The translations under genes and the position numbers were made by a program. DNA of 54,497 nucleotides from Bacteroidota bacterium. Its GTDB lineage: Bacteria; Bacteroidota; Bacteroidia; Flavobacteriales; Weeksellaceae. How positions within the stretch are numbered: the first letter of the stretch is position 1; every line of letters starts with the position of its first letter. The stretch is taken from the NCBI GenBank assembly GCA_018266955.1, contig JAFDZI010000020.1:1-54497 (forward strand), in the 5' to 3' direction. This document shows positions 42,838-51,276 of the stretch, in pieces. A model generated the notes under the pieces. That model was given only the letters and a program-made list of their open reading frames with translations. It had not been told where the DNA came from and did no database searches.

Positions 42838-44205
42838 TTACGATGCTTTTTTCTCTAAACTCATTGAACTTTCTTCAAACCCCTTCAATGCTCTGAGTTG
42901 TGCGACACTAAACCTAAGTACTGGCCACAACATAGCCACCAAAGCCACCAACAACACGCCACCAGAAGCGGCAAAAACTTTAAAATAAGGCATCAAACCA
43001 TCCATTATCTGTTGAAATCCTACATTATCCTGTTTTCCTGCAATTTTATTTAAACCCATACCTATTAAAGAAAACCAAAAGAAAAACAAAGCAAAATTAA
43101 AAGTAAAAATCCATCGTCCATACCTTCGTATATTCAAAAATCCTGGTTGCACCGCATCGATGACCAAGGTAAAAGAGGCTAATATTAAAAGAGTATTGAT
43201 CCCAATTGTAGAACCCATTGCATGCGCTACCGTAATATGGGTGCCATGAGTAAACTGATTAATATAGGGAACAGAAATGGAAATAGACAGAATTAAATTC
43301 AATAAAATCCACATTTCTGCATAGGTTAAGAATTTAAAAGACAACTTATTATTGGTGTAATTTGCCTTTAGATAAGACTTCCTGAATCCATAAATAATAT
43401 TGGCCAAAATAAGTAATTCAGTCATACTAATTACATAAGAAACTGTCTTTACCCAAGGCGATGCCGGTACTATGTAGGTATGATGTCCCCAATTGAACAT
43501 AAGATTGGTAAGACCTAAAAAATAAAAGAAAAAAGCTTTCTTAGAAAGATTGATGCTTTTATCTCCAGATATTCTTTCCATTGCATACATCGCTGTTCCA
43601 TAGACCAATGCATTCCACGACCCAACAAAAGCTCCCATCGCTTTCCACTGTACGGTAACATCCCGAATGATATTATTGTTAAAATACGGTAAATTCCACA
43701 ATTGTGCTTCCAAAATCGTCAATAAGAAAAATACCAAACCAGTAGTCCAGCTCCAAAAATAAACGGGTGCAATTTTAAAATTCGGACGAAGGGTGGCGAA
43801 AACATTCACCATAAATAAAATCCAAGTAAAAACGATTAATCCCACCATATATGGAGGAAACTCCAAATATTCTCTACCTGAAAATTTACCCATCAAAAAA
43901 AATACACATACCACAAACAAGATGAGTAATTGCAAAACAGCTTGGACTTTACCTAATGTTGTAGAAAAAATTTTCCTTTTGGAAACTTCAGGCAAATAAT
44001 AATAAATGATCCCGGTTGCTGCACAAAAAATCCAATTTACAGACAAATAGGTGTGCAAAGGTCTAATTTTTTGAAACGATAAATCCAGCTTCAAAAATTC
44101 AGGAAAAGCGTATTGCAATCCTCCTAAAATCCCAAATGTTAATCCTAAAAATAAAGATAGAATGGCAATAATAAAATAAGCGCTTCCTATGGTATTGTTT
44201 TTCAT
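42838..44205 (-). CDS. NorB-like heme-copper reductase, atypical ligands
   Basis: 455 residues from ATG 44205 (the longer frame starts at TTG in a TACATTTG box). About 12 helices with the NorB pattern: H51 in RPLHTYLSVNW (low-spin heme), WGHHTY (H241, H242, FeB ligands), the membrane Glu E263, and THITVAHAM with H328. Compared with canonical cNOR, the HLWVEGVWE block with FeB His207 and Glu211 appears as KAMGAFVGSWN (189-198), and the HGH pair with the second low-spin ligand appears as HAM (M330 at the His position). It follows norC by 156 bp. Probable NO reductase-type or divergent oxidase subunit; activity uncertain. Confidence 0.75.
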   Translation of the reverse strand: MKNNTIGSAYFIIAILSLFLGLTFGILGGLQYAFPEFLKLDLSFQKIRPLHTYLSVNWIFCAATGIIYYYLPEVSKRKIFSTTLGKVQAVLQLLILFVVCVFFLMGKFSGREYLEFPPYMVGLIVFTWILFMVNVFATLRPNFKIAPVYFWSWTTGLVFFLLTILEAQLWNLPYFNNNIIRDVTVQWKAMGAFVGSWNALVYGTAMYAMERISGDKSINLSKKAFFFYFLGLTNLMFNWGHHTYIVPASPWVKTVSYVISMTELLILANIIYGFRKSYLKANYTNNKLSFKFLTYAEMWILLNLILSISISVPYINQFTHGTHITVAHAMGSTIGINTLLILASFTLVIDAVQPGFLNIRRYGRWIFTFNFALFFFWFSLIGMGLNKIAGKQDNVGFQQIMDGLMPYFKVFAASGGVLLVALVAMLWPVLRFSVAQLRALKGFEESSMSLEKKAS

Positions 44206-44232
44206 ATGTAGGGTTTTATTGTTTTCATAGGC

Positions 44233-44240
44233 CAAATGTA
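44233..44240 (-). promoter_or_regulatory. Candidate -7 box before norB
   Basis: TACATTTG on the minus strand, 27 bp before ATG 44205, suggesting norB may have its own promoter besides reading through from norC. Confidence 0.45.
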
Positions 44241-44361
44241 ATCGCCTATATTCATTGGTATTTATCTCCTTTTTAATTATTTTTAATGGAGTCGATGATT
44301 ATTTAATTTTATGAAAACAAATTTTTCAATGACGACTTCTTACTTTTACTTCTAATACTGA

Positions 44362-44742
44362 TTACTTATTCGATTGATTCATCACCTTATAAGAGGTAGC
44401 ATTTTCGTCCACATATTTCAAATAGGCCAAAAGTGCATCTATTTCCTCATCATTGAAGTTAAAATTAGGCATTCGTGTCCCACCTCCATTTTTCAAAAAA
44501 GCCTCCGCATAAGCCTCTCCCCTATGTTTGTCCGAATAAACCGTAGTTAATTCTGGACCTAAATACCCACCCAATCCAAAAATTTGATGACAAGATTGGC
44601 AGTTATTTTCGTGGTAAATTCTTTTGCCTTCGCTTTGTTTAAGATTCATCGTAGAACCATAATTGGTGGCATCGGTATAAATCCATGACGAATAAGCAAA
44701 AAAGGCTATCAATAAAAAACAAATGGTCCAAATTTTATACAT
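44362..44742 (-). CDS. NorC-like membrane-anchored cytochrome c
   Basis: 126 residues with an uncleaved N-terminal helix (about 4-21). Single heme motif CQSCH (48-52), followed by QIFGLGGYLGPELTTV, which resembles the NorC region after the heme, and a distal axial Met (M91, TRMPNFNF). It would pass electrons to the NorB-like subunit. Preceded by a TAAATTTG box and a palindrome of FNR/CRP type. Confidence 0.82.
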   Translation of the reverse strand: MYKIWTICFLLIAFFAYSSWIYTDATNYGSTMNLKQSEGKRIYHENNCQSCHQIFGLGGYLGPELTTVYSDKHRGEAYAEAFLKNGGGTRMPNFNFNDEEIDALLAYLKYVDENATSYKVMNQSNK

Positions 44743-44765
44743 AGTTCATTTTATAAGGAATGAAA

Positions 44766-44773
44766 CAAATTTA
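44766..44773 (-). promoter_or_regulatory. Candidate -7 box of norC
   Basis: TAAATTTG on the minus strand, 23 bp before the norC ATG. Confidence 0.6.
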
Positions 44774-44810
44774 ATTCGGACAAAATTATCGAATTATAAA
44801 TTCCTAGCCT

Positions 44811-44826
44811 TATGATTTTAATCATA
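44811..44826. promoter_or_regulatory. FNR/CRP-type operator candidate upstream of norC
   Basis: A 7-bp palindrome TATGATT-TT-AATCATA resembling TTGAT-N4-ATCAA sites. Its centre lies about 58 bp upstream of the predicted norC transcript start, close to the -61.5 position of class I activators. Confidence 0.5.
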
Positions 44827-44850
44827 TAATTTACCCTGACTCAACACACA

Positions 44851-44879
44851 AAAAAAAGTCCACACAAATGGTGAACTTT
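44851..44879 (-). terminator. Terminator after murB
   Basis: AAAGTtCAC pairs with GTGgACTTT over a 7-nt loop and is followed by a long T run on the minus strand, 24 bp after the murB stop. Confidence 0.78.
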
Positions 44880-44903
44880 ATAAAGTATTTAGACTGAGAA
44901 AAA

Positions 44904-45926
44904 CTACACAATATTAACCTCTCTTTCCAGTACTATTGAAAACTTTTCCTTAACCGACTGAATGATTTTTTCAGAAAAATCGTAAATTTCTTTTCCGCTG
45001 GCCCGTCCAGTTTTATTAATAATAACCAAAGCTTGTAAATGATGACAGGCGACATTCCCTATTTGTTTTCCTTTCCAACCCGCTTGTTCGATGAGCCAAC
45101 CTGCCGCAATTTTCACTCCTTTTTCATTAGCATATCCAGAAATTGTAGGAAAGCGAAGTTTCAAATCATTAAAAAATTGAATATCTACCGTAGGGTTTTT
45201 AAAAAAACTACCGGCATTGCCAATAAGTTTAGGGTTGGGCAATTTACTTTCTCTAATTGCTACAACTGCTCTTGAAACTTCTTGAATAGAAGGCGGTGTG
45301 CCGACTCCCATTTTTGCCAATTCATTTTGTATTGCACCGTAATCCACACGAATAGCATGGTTATTTTTCGTCAAACGATAGGTAACTTCCATAATGACAT
45401 ATTTTCCCTTTCCAACATTTTTGAAAACTGAATCTCTATAGCCAAAATTACATTGGGGCAAGGTAAAAGTTTCCAATGCAAATGTGGATAGATGAAGCAC
45501 CGTACAAGAATGGAAAACATCTTTAATTTCTACACCATAAGCACCAATATTTTGAATTGGCGAAGTCCCTACATTCCCAGGAATAAGCGACAAATTCTCC
45601 AACCCTCCATAATTATTTCTCAAGCAATACTGTACAAATTCATGCCAATTTTCCCCCGCTTGAGCTGAGATTAAAACTTCATCTTCCCCTTGCGACACAA
45701 TTGCTATCCCTTTTAAATTAAGTTGAACCACTAAACCCGCAAAATCTTGGGCAAACAAAATATTACTTCCTCCACCTAAAAATAATAAAGGCAGATTGTT
45801 TTCTTTAGCAAAAAGTATAGCCGATTGTAAGTCTTCCAAAGATTGTACTACTGCAAAATACCTAGCATTCACCTTTACACCAAAGGTATTATAGGATAAG
45901 AGCGAAAAATTTTCTTGAATAGTCAT
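44904..45926 (-). CDS. murB: UDP-N-acetylenolpyruvoylglucosamine reductase
   Basis: 340 residues. FAD-dependent MurB, completing UDP-MurNAc synthesis for peptidoglycan. FAD-binding domain: NTFGVKVNARYFAV, LGGGSNILFAQDF, and GNVGTSPIQNIGAYG; catalytic residues in YRDSVFK, NAGSFFKNP (Ser proton donor) and a late HHLQALVIIN. Type I-length protein like E. coli MurB. Confidence 0.95.
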   Translation of the reverse strand: MTIQENFSLLSYNTFGVKVNARYFAVVQSLEDLQSAILFAKENNLPLLFLGGGSNILFAQDFAGLVVQLNLKGIAIVSQGEDEVLISAQAGENWHEFVQYCLRNNYGGLENLSLIPGNVGTSPIQNIGAYGVEIKDVFHSCTVLHLSTFALETFTLPQCNFGYRDSVFKNVGKGKYVIMEVTYRLTKNNHAIRVDYGAIQNELAKMGVGTPPSIQEVSRAVVAIRESKLPNPKLIGNAGSFFKNPTVDIQFFNDLKLRFPTISGYANEKGVKIAAGWLIEQAGWKGKQIGNVACHHLQALVIINKTGRASGKEIYDFSEKIIQSVKEKFSIVLEREVNIV

Positions 45927-45982
45927 GGTTGAATTTCTAATGCGAAAGTAAAGAAAAAATATGGATGTTAAAAGTGGGCAAC

Positions 45983-46008
45983 AAAAAACGGGCTAAAGCC
46001 CGTTGTAT
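45983..46008 (-). terminator. Terminator after the aminotransferase gene
   Basis: Minus-strand ACGGGC-TTTA-GCCCGT followed by TTTTTTG, 11 bp after the stop. Confidence 0.82.
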
Positions 46009-46013
46009 TATTT

Positions 46014-47216
46014 TTATCCTTCAATTTCTTTGTATTTACTAAGCGCATCCGCTAGGAGTTCTACGCTTCTTACCAAGTCATCTTCCTTCAATACATAAGC
46101 TGCACGAATTTGTTTTTTCCCTAATGCCGGATTGCTATAAAAGCCAGACATAGGCGCCACCATTACAGTTTCATTGTTATTGGAATAACTCTCTAAAAGC
46201 CATTTAGCAAATTTATCAGTATCCTTTACTGGCAATTCTGCCACACAATAAAAAGCACCTTTTGGATTAGGACAAACCACACCTGGTATTTCATTCAACA
46301 ACTTTACCAAAGTATCTCTTCTATGCTTGTATTCAGCACGAACATTGGCAATGTATTCTTCGTCGTTTTCGTGCGCAGCTGCCGCAGCAATTTGTCCTAA
46401 TAACACGGGGCTCAATCTAGCTTGCGCAAACAACATGGCCGCATCGTGGATTTTCTTGGAACGAGTAATCATGCAGCCAATTCTAGCGCCACACATACTG
46501 TATCTTTTGGATTCAGAATCGATGATGATGCAATTATCTGCCAATTCTGAAAATTCCAACATAGAAACCTGATGTTCTCCATCATAAACATATTCCCTAT
46601 AGACCTCGTCAGAAATCACAACAATATCATGTTTAAGTGCAATTTCTGCTAATTTTTGCAATTCTTCTTTGGTGTACAAATAACCTGTAGGGTTTCCAGG
46701 ATTACAAATAACGATGGCACGGGTTTTATCCGTAATTTTTTTCTCAAATTCTTCAATTGGCGGAAGCGCAAATCCTTCGTTAATGGTAGAAGGAATGGCT
46801 ACTACATGAATATTAAAATTACTAGTAAATCCATTGTAATTTGCATAATATGGCTCAGGAATAATTACTTCATCACCATCATCGCAAAGTGTGGACAAAG
46901 CAAAGCTCAATGCCTCTGAACCGCCATTGGTAACGATGAAATTATCGGTACCCAAATCGGTAAAACCTAAGCGGTGATAATAATTTTTAAGTGCAGTTCT
47001 ATAATCCAAATTCCCTTCAGAAAGGGCATATTCATAAATTTTCAGATGATTATTTTTAATCGCATTCAGTGCGGTTTCAGGAGTTTCAATATCGGGTTGA
47101 CCGATATTCAAATGATATACTTTCGTTCCATTTTTTTTTGCTTTTAATGCATAAGGAATAAGTTTCCTCATAGGAGAAGCCGGCATATGCAACGCACGAT
47201 TGGAAATTTTTGGCAT
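46014..47216 (-). CDS. Class I PLP aminotransferase
   Basis: 400 residues from ATG 47216 (a longer frame to 47324 is AT-rich leader). Fold-type I aspartate-aminotransferase superfamily: HLNIGQPDIETP, NGGSEALSFAL, VICNPGNPTGYLYT, SDEVYREYVYDG, and the Schiff-base Lys in SESKRYSMCGARIGC. Substrate is likely aspartate, aromatic amino acids or another; not resolvable here. A TATTTTTG box lies 16 bp upstream of the ATG. Confidence 0.9.
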   Translation of the reverse strand: MPKISNRALHMPASPMRKLIPYALKAKKNGTKVYHLNIGQPDIETPETALNAIKNNHLKIYEYALSEGNLDYRTALKNYYHRLGFTDLGTDNFIVTNGGSEALSFALSTLCDDGDEVIIPEPYYANYNGFTSNFNIHVVAIPSTINEGFALPPIEEFEKKITDKTRAIVICNPGNPTGYLYTKEELQKLAEIALKHDIVVISDEVYREYVYDGEHQVSMLEFSELADNCIIIDSESKRYSMCGARIGCMITRSKKIHDAAMLFAQARLSPVLLGQIAAAAAHENDEEYIANVRAEYKHRRDTLVKLLNEIPGVVCPNPKGAFYCVAELPVKDTDKFAKWLLESYSNNNETVMVAPMSGFYSNPALGKKQIRAAYVLKEDDLVRSVELLADALSKYKEIEG

Positions 47217-47324
47217 AATGAAAAAATTTTGGCAAAAATAATCAATTTTATTCAATAGTTCATGATGAAAATCACAATACGATGCAAGACTCCCAAACAT
47301 TGAAAATAAGAATAATGATTTCAC

Positions 47325-47354
47325 AAAAAAATCTCAGCCTATGAAGACTGAGAT
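47325..47354 (-). terminator. Terminator after the HU gene
   Basis: ATCTCAG pairs with CTGAGAT over a 10-nt loop and is followed by TTTTTT on the minus strand. Confidence 0.82.
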
Positions 47355-47376
47355 CCTAAATTATAAAAAAATAAAA

Positions 47377-47667
47377 TTATTTTTTCTTTACACCCGCTAC
47401 AGCATTAGCAAGCTCGGCACCGGCTTTAAATTTAGCCACTTTTTTAGCTGCAATTTTAATTGGCTTTTTAGTAGCTGGGTTAATCCCTTGTCTTGCTGCT
47501 CTTTCGGAAACAGAAAAAGTTCCAAATCCAATTAAAGACACTTTTCCTTCTTTTTTCTTAAGAGTAGAAGTTACATTGGACATAAAAGATTCCAAAGCTG
47601 CTTTAGCTGCTACTTTTGTAATTCCGGCATCTTTTGCCATTGCATCGATAAGTTCTGTTTTGTTCAT
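47377..47667 (-). CDS. DNA-binding protein HU
   Basis: 96 residues, HU/IHF fold: MNKTELIDAMAKDAGITK, KVSLIGFGTFSVSERAARQGINPATKKPIKI, and the DNA-intercalating Pro in INPATKK. A lysine-rich end (VAGVKKK). Promoter with both -33 and -7 elements upstream, expected for an abundant nucleoid protein. Confidence 0.95.
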   Translation of the reverse strand: MNKTELIDAMAKDAGITKVAAKAALESFMSNVTSTLKKKEGKVSLIGFGTFSVSERAARQGINPATKKPIKIAAKKVAKFKAGAELANAVAGVKKK

Positions 47668-47712
47668 AATACAATATTTAATTTATTTGTTAGTGTTCTT
47701 CGTTGTACAAAG

Positions 47713-47743
47713 CAAATGTAAAACAATTTTCGGAATACGCAAA
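47713..47743 (-). promoter_or_regulatory. Promoter of the HU gene
   Basis: Minus-strand TTTG (47740-47743), 19-bp spacer, TACATTTG (47713-47720). This is the best match in the window to the full Bacteroidota -33/-7 promoter. The leader to the ATG is about 45 nt. Confidence 0.75.
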
Positions 47744-48127
47744 TATTTTTTAATTAAACACGATATTATTCATACTTTAAAACTTTTTAAACAATTTTTA
47801 TCATTTTTAACAGTCACCGAAAAAACCCATTTACAGAGAATTATTCTCAACACAAAAGCCATTATTTCAAAGTTTTGCATTATATAATAAATATTAAATA
47901 CAAATTATGAAATTCATAATATTATTTTTCATCTTTATTTTTAGATAAAATTCTACAACTTAGACCATTAAATATAATCCAAAAAACACAAAAAAAATCC
48001 AAAAAACAGCTAGGCAAGACCATTTAAAAACGACACCTACACCCTAAATTCAATAAAAAACACGACGAATAGTCGTAAAAGAACAAGAATTAACCTAAGA
48101 AAAGTACATCATTTTTATAAATTATAG
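47744..48127. other. Non-coding stretch between HU and panD
   Basis: AT-rich intergenic DNA between divergent genes. Nothing is seen besides the two flanking promoters; an open frame at 47576-47887 has no sign of being real. Confidence 0.6.
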
Positions 48128-48135
48128 TAAATTTG
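48128..48135 (+). promoter_or_regulatory. Candidate -7 box of panD
   Basis: TAAATTTG, then CGCC, then ATG: the box ends 4 bp before the start codon, so transcription should begin at or beside the ATG. Confidence 0.6.
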
Positions 48136-48139
48136 CGCC

Positions 48140-48490
48140 ATGTTAATTGAAGTATTTAAATCCAAAATCCATCGGGTAAAAGTAACGGCCTCGGATTTGG
48201 ACTACATAGGAAGTATTACCATAGACGAAGATTTGCTGGATGCATCTGGAATTATGGTAGGAGAAAGAGTGTATATCGTAAATGTAAATAACGGTGAACG
48301 CTTTGACACTTATGCCATAAAAGGGAAAAGAGGTTCTGGCGAGATTTGCCTTAACGGACCTGCAGCAAGAAAAGTTCAAAAAGGGGATGTTGTCATCATT
48401 ATAGCCTATGCACACATGACACCGGAGGAAGCAAAAAACCACCACCCGAAAATCATTTTCCCTAATGAAGAAACCAATCTTTTAACTTAA
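48140..48490 (+). CDS. panD: Aspartate 1-decarboxylase
   Basis: 116 residues. Pyruvoyl enzyme making beta-alanine for pantothenate and CoA. The self-cleavage site is G24-S25 in YIGSITID; K9 and H11 fall in the [11 protein letters not shown] segment, and [20 protein letters not shown] is the conserved end. The following flippase-like gene begins 25 bp downstream. Confidence 0.95.
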   Translation: MLIEVFKSKIHRVKVTASDLDYIGSITIDEDLLDASGIMVGERVYIVNVNNGERFDTYAIKGKRGSGEICLNGPAARKVQKGDVVIIIAYAHMTPEEAKNHHPKIIFPNEETNLLT

Positions 48491-48515
48491 TTGCATCTCA
48501 CTTCCTACACTACGC

Positions 48516-49517
48516 ATGAATAAAGGCAAAAACAAAACAAAATCCTTTGTTACCATTATCATTTCTTTGGTCTTCGCCATTGTATTTATGTGGCTGGCAG
48601 TACGAGGGTTGGAATTTGAGAAAATTATAGACTCGATGAAGAATGCCAATTATTTTTGGATATTGGCCGCTTCTGCATTTGGTATTGCAGCCTATTGGTT
48701 TCGAGCAGTACGCTGGAATTTACTTTTAGAACCTTTGGGGCATAGAATATCCAATTCTAATGCATTGTGGACAATTTCTTTTGGCTACTTAATGAATCTT
48801 ACCATCCCCAGAAGTGGCGAACTAGCAAGATCTACCGCATTATTTGGTGTGGAAAAAATCCCTGTGGATCAGTCATTTGGCACTATTATTTTAGAAAGGG
48901 TGATCGACTTGGTTTGCATGTTATTTTTCCTTGCTCTTACTTTATTTTTTAAATACGATGCCATTGCTGCCTTTTATCAAAAATCGGGGTTTCGTTTCAA
49001 TCCTAGTTATCTTATTGGTTTTTTATTGTTTTTTGCTTTAGGTTCGTTTGTATTTTTCAAATTCAAAAGTCGTTTTTTGCACATTCCTATTTTGGCAAAA
49101 ATCATTCATTTTATTGATGGAATTTTCCAAGGGTTAACTTCCATTTTCCGATTGAAGCAAAAAGCCAAGTTTTTGATGTACACTATTGGCATTTGGTTGA
49201 GTTATTATTTTGCTGCATATTTGGTGTGTTTTGCACTTCCGGAGACCAGTCATTTTGGGATTGCTGATGGGTTCTTTATTATTGTGGTTGGTACTTTGGG
49301 CATGATGATTCCTGCATCGGGAGGAATAGGTGCATTTCACTTTGCTTTAAAAATTGGCATTGGCGCTTTGTTCATTTCTTTGGGCAAATCTTTTGAGGAG
49401 GGCGCTGCTATAGGTTTGTCATACGCCTTTCTTTCGCACACCATGCAGATGGTTATTATGCTCATTATGGGACTTATCTCTATTCCTATTCTTGCCAAAG
49501 CCAGAACGAAGGCATAA
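48516..49517 (+). CDS. UPF0104-type membrane protein (lysyl-PG synthase TM-like)
   Basis: 333 residues with about eight transmembrane helices. Family marks are YWFRAVRWNLLLEPLG, LTIPRSGELARSTAL and GTLGMMIPASGGIGAFHFAL. It matches the membrane half of MprF/AglD-like proteins (UPF0104) without the synthase domain; a lipid flippase-like role is likely but unproven. Co-directional with panD, 25 bp after it. Confidence 0.85.
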   Translation: MNKGKNKTKSFVTIIISLVFAIVFMWLAVRGLEFEKIIDSMKNANYFWILAASAFGIAAYWFRAVRWNLLLEPLGHRISNSNALWTISFGYLMNLTIPRSGELARSTALFGVEKIPVDQSFGTIILERVIDLVCMLFFLALTLFFKYDAIAAFYQKSGFRFNPSYLIGFLLFFALGSFVFFKFKSRFLHIPILAKIIHFIDGIFQGLTSIFRLKQKAKFLMYTIGIWLSYYFAAYLVCFALPETSHFGIADGFFIIVVGTLGMMIPASGGIGAFHFALKIGIGALFISLGKSFEEGAAIGLSYAFLSHTMQMVIMLIMGLISIPILAKARTKA

Positions 49518-49548
49518 TCTTTTTCTACTTTTTTCTTTGAAGTAAACT

Positions 49549-49712
49549 AAGAGCTTGTTGAAAAAAACACTTCTTTTACAAACGCATGAGTGTCGTTTTG
49601 CGTAAGGGATTGCAATGAAAATCCTTGGGCGAGGAACGAGCCCAAGATTGTAATGAAAAGCCCGACCCGAGCAGCGGGAAAAGTATTGGCGAGGGATACG
49701 CCCAAAAATAAA
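49549..49712. repeat. Hairpin-rich intergenic repeat array
   Basis: Unlike the AT-rich surroundings, this 160-bp stretch contains a run of potential hairpins: AAACG/CGTTT, GGATT/AATCC, TTGGGC/GCCCAA, CCCG/CGGG and TTGGCG/CGCCCAA. Two units beginning with GATTG(C/T)AATGAAAA repeat within it. It begins with AAGAGCTTGTT, close to the left terminus of the MITE-like elements, but no matching right end was found. Nature unknown. Confidence 0.5.
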
Positions 49713-49750
49713 TCTAAAAAATCTTAACCTTTATTTTCAATCAAAAAACA

Positions 49751-49758
49751 TATATTTG
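49751..49758 (+). promoter_or_regulatory. Candidate -7 box of the symporter gene
   Basis: TATATTTG, 24 bp before the symporter ATG. Confidence 0.52.
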
Positions 49759-49782
49759 TTCACTTTAAAAAAATGAACTTAT

Positions 49783-51219
49783 ATGAATCCCTACATTTTA
49801 TTATCCATTATTGTTGTTTATTTTGCACTATTGCTTTGGGTTGCACTGAAGACAGGTAAAGGCAGCAACAATGAGAGCTTTTTTATTGGCAACAGAAAGT
49901 CCAATTGGATGTTGGTGGCTTTTGGGATGATTGGCACATCGCTTTCTGGGGTTACTTTTGTATCGGTTCCTGGTGCTGTCGGGAATGACCAGTTTCATTA
50001 TTTGCAAATTACCATAGGCTACCTCATAGGCTATGTTGTTATTGCTTATATTTTACTTCCTTTATATTATAGACTTCAACTGACTTCCATCTACGGATAT
50101 CTACAAAGTAGAATGGGGAATTTTTCATATAAATCTGGAGCATGGATTTTTATTGTCTCTCGTTTGGTAGGTGCTACGGCAAGGTTGTATTTGGTGGTGA
50201 ATATTTTACAGGTTGCAATATTGGAGAGCTTAGGCGTTCCGTTTATTGTAACCACATTGGTAATTCTGGGGATGATCATCCTCTACACCTATGAAGGCGG
50301 TGTAAAGACCATTGTTTGGACCGATACATTGCAAACTACTTGTATGCTGTTGGGATTGGTTATTTGTTCGGCGTATATGATGAACCATTTGGGACTAAAC
50401 TTCTTTGAAAGCCTCTCTGCCATGCACAACAAAGGCTACACCGAGGTATTGAATACAGATACTAATGCTAAGGCTTTTTTTATTAAGCAAATTTTGGCTG
50501 GTGCTTTTATTACGATAACCATGACGGGAATAGACCAAGAAATGATGCAGAAATCACTATCGGTAACTAAGTTAAAAGATTCTCAAAAAAATATGGTGGT
50601 ACTTGGTTTTATCTTAGTAGGAGTTATTTCTTTGTTTTTATTCATGGGCGGTTTATTACATTTATACGGCGCACAAGAAAACCTAAGTACGACCGGCGAT
50701 CAGTTATTTCCTGAAATAGCCCTCAACCATATGCCGGGAGTTATATCCATCATCTTCATTATTGCGTTAATTTCGGCTTTGTTTCCGAGTGCCGATGGGG
50801 CAATGACGGCGCTTACCTCATCGCTTTGCATAGATATTTATGGACTAAAAGATAAGGACTGGGACAACCAAAGAAAAGAAAAATTCAGAAAGAAAATTCA
50901 TCTTTTGGTAGCGGTAGCTTTTTTAATCATGGTGATTATTTTCAAATTAATTAATGACAATTCCATGATTGGCCTTATCCTAAAATTAGCTGGCTTCACT
51001 TATGGACCACTCTTAGGATTGTTTGCTTTTGGGATTTTTACAAAACATAAAGTACAAGACCGACTGGTTCCTTACATCTGTATTGCTGCACCATTGGTTT
51101 CTTTCTTCATCGATAAATTCCAAGAGACTATTTTTGGTGAATTTAAAATTGGATTAGAATTACTCATCATCAACGGACTTCTTACCTTTATAGGACTTTG
51201 GCTAATCCGTAAGAAATAA
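49783..51219 (+). CDS. Sodium:solute symporter
   Basis: 478 residues, 13 or so helices, SSS family. Typical regions: SFFIGNRKSNWMLVAFGMIGTSLSGVTF (position only) around the first unwound helix, the core SLFPSADGAMTALTSSLCIDIYG and the sodium-site helix with MTGIDQEMMQKSLS. Substrate (sugar, sialic acid, amino acid and so on) cannot be assigned. It lies alone between a hairpin array and a terminator. Confidence 0.9.
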   Translation: MNPYILLSIIVVYFALLLWVALKTGKGSNNESFFIGNRKSNWMLVAFGMIGTSLSGVTFVSVPGAVGNDQFHYLQITIGYLIGYVVIAYILLPLYYRLQLTSIYGYLQSRMGNFSYKSGAWIFIVSRLVGATARLYLVVNILQVAILESLGVPFIVTTLVILGMIILYTYEGGVKTIVWTDTLQTTCMLLGLVICSAYMMNHLGLNFFESLSAMHNKGYTEVLNTDTNAKAFFIKQILAGAFITITMTGIDQEMMQKSLSVTKLKDSQKNMVVLGFILVGVISLFLFMGGLLHLYGAQENLSTTGDQLFPEIALNHMPGVISIIFIIALISALFPSADGAMTALTSSLCIDIYGLKDKDWDNQRKEKFRKKIHLLVAVAFLIMVIIFKLINDNSMIGLILKLAGFTYGPLLGLFAFGIFTKHKVQDRLVPYICIAAPLVSFFIDKFQETIFGEFKIGLELLIINGLLTFIGLWLIRKK

Positions 51220-51223
51220 AATG

Positions 51224-51254
51224 AAAGGCTGGTATCAATAGAAAACCAGCCTTT
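51224..51254. terminator. Bidirectional terminator after the symporter gene
   Basis: AAAGGCTGGT pairs with ACCAGCCTTT over an 11-nt loop, with a T run on the plus side. Confidence 0.88.
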
Positions 51255-51276
51255 TTTATTTGTAAACCTCAAACGA

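Noticed and set aside
42838..44205. norB gene called as cbb3 oxidase subunit CcoN
   Set aside because: No CcoO or CcoP genes nearby, a NorC-like partner is adjacent, and the CcoN His-Val-His pair is absent; NorB-like is closer.
49549..49561. Third MITE copy starting AAGAGCTTGTT
   Set aside because: Only the first dozen bases resemble the terminus; no right end or internal match was found.
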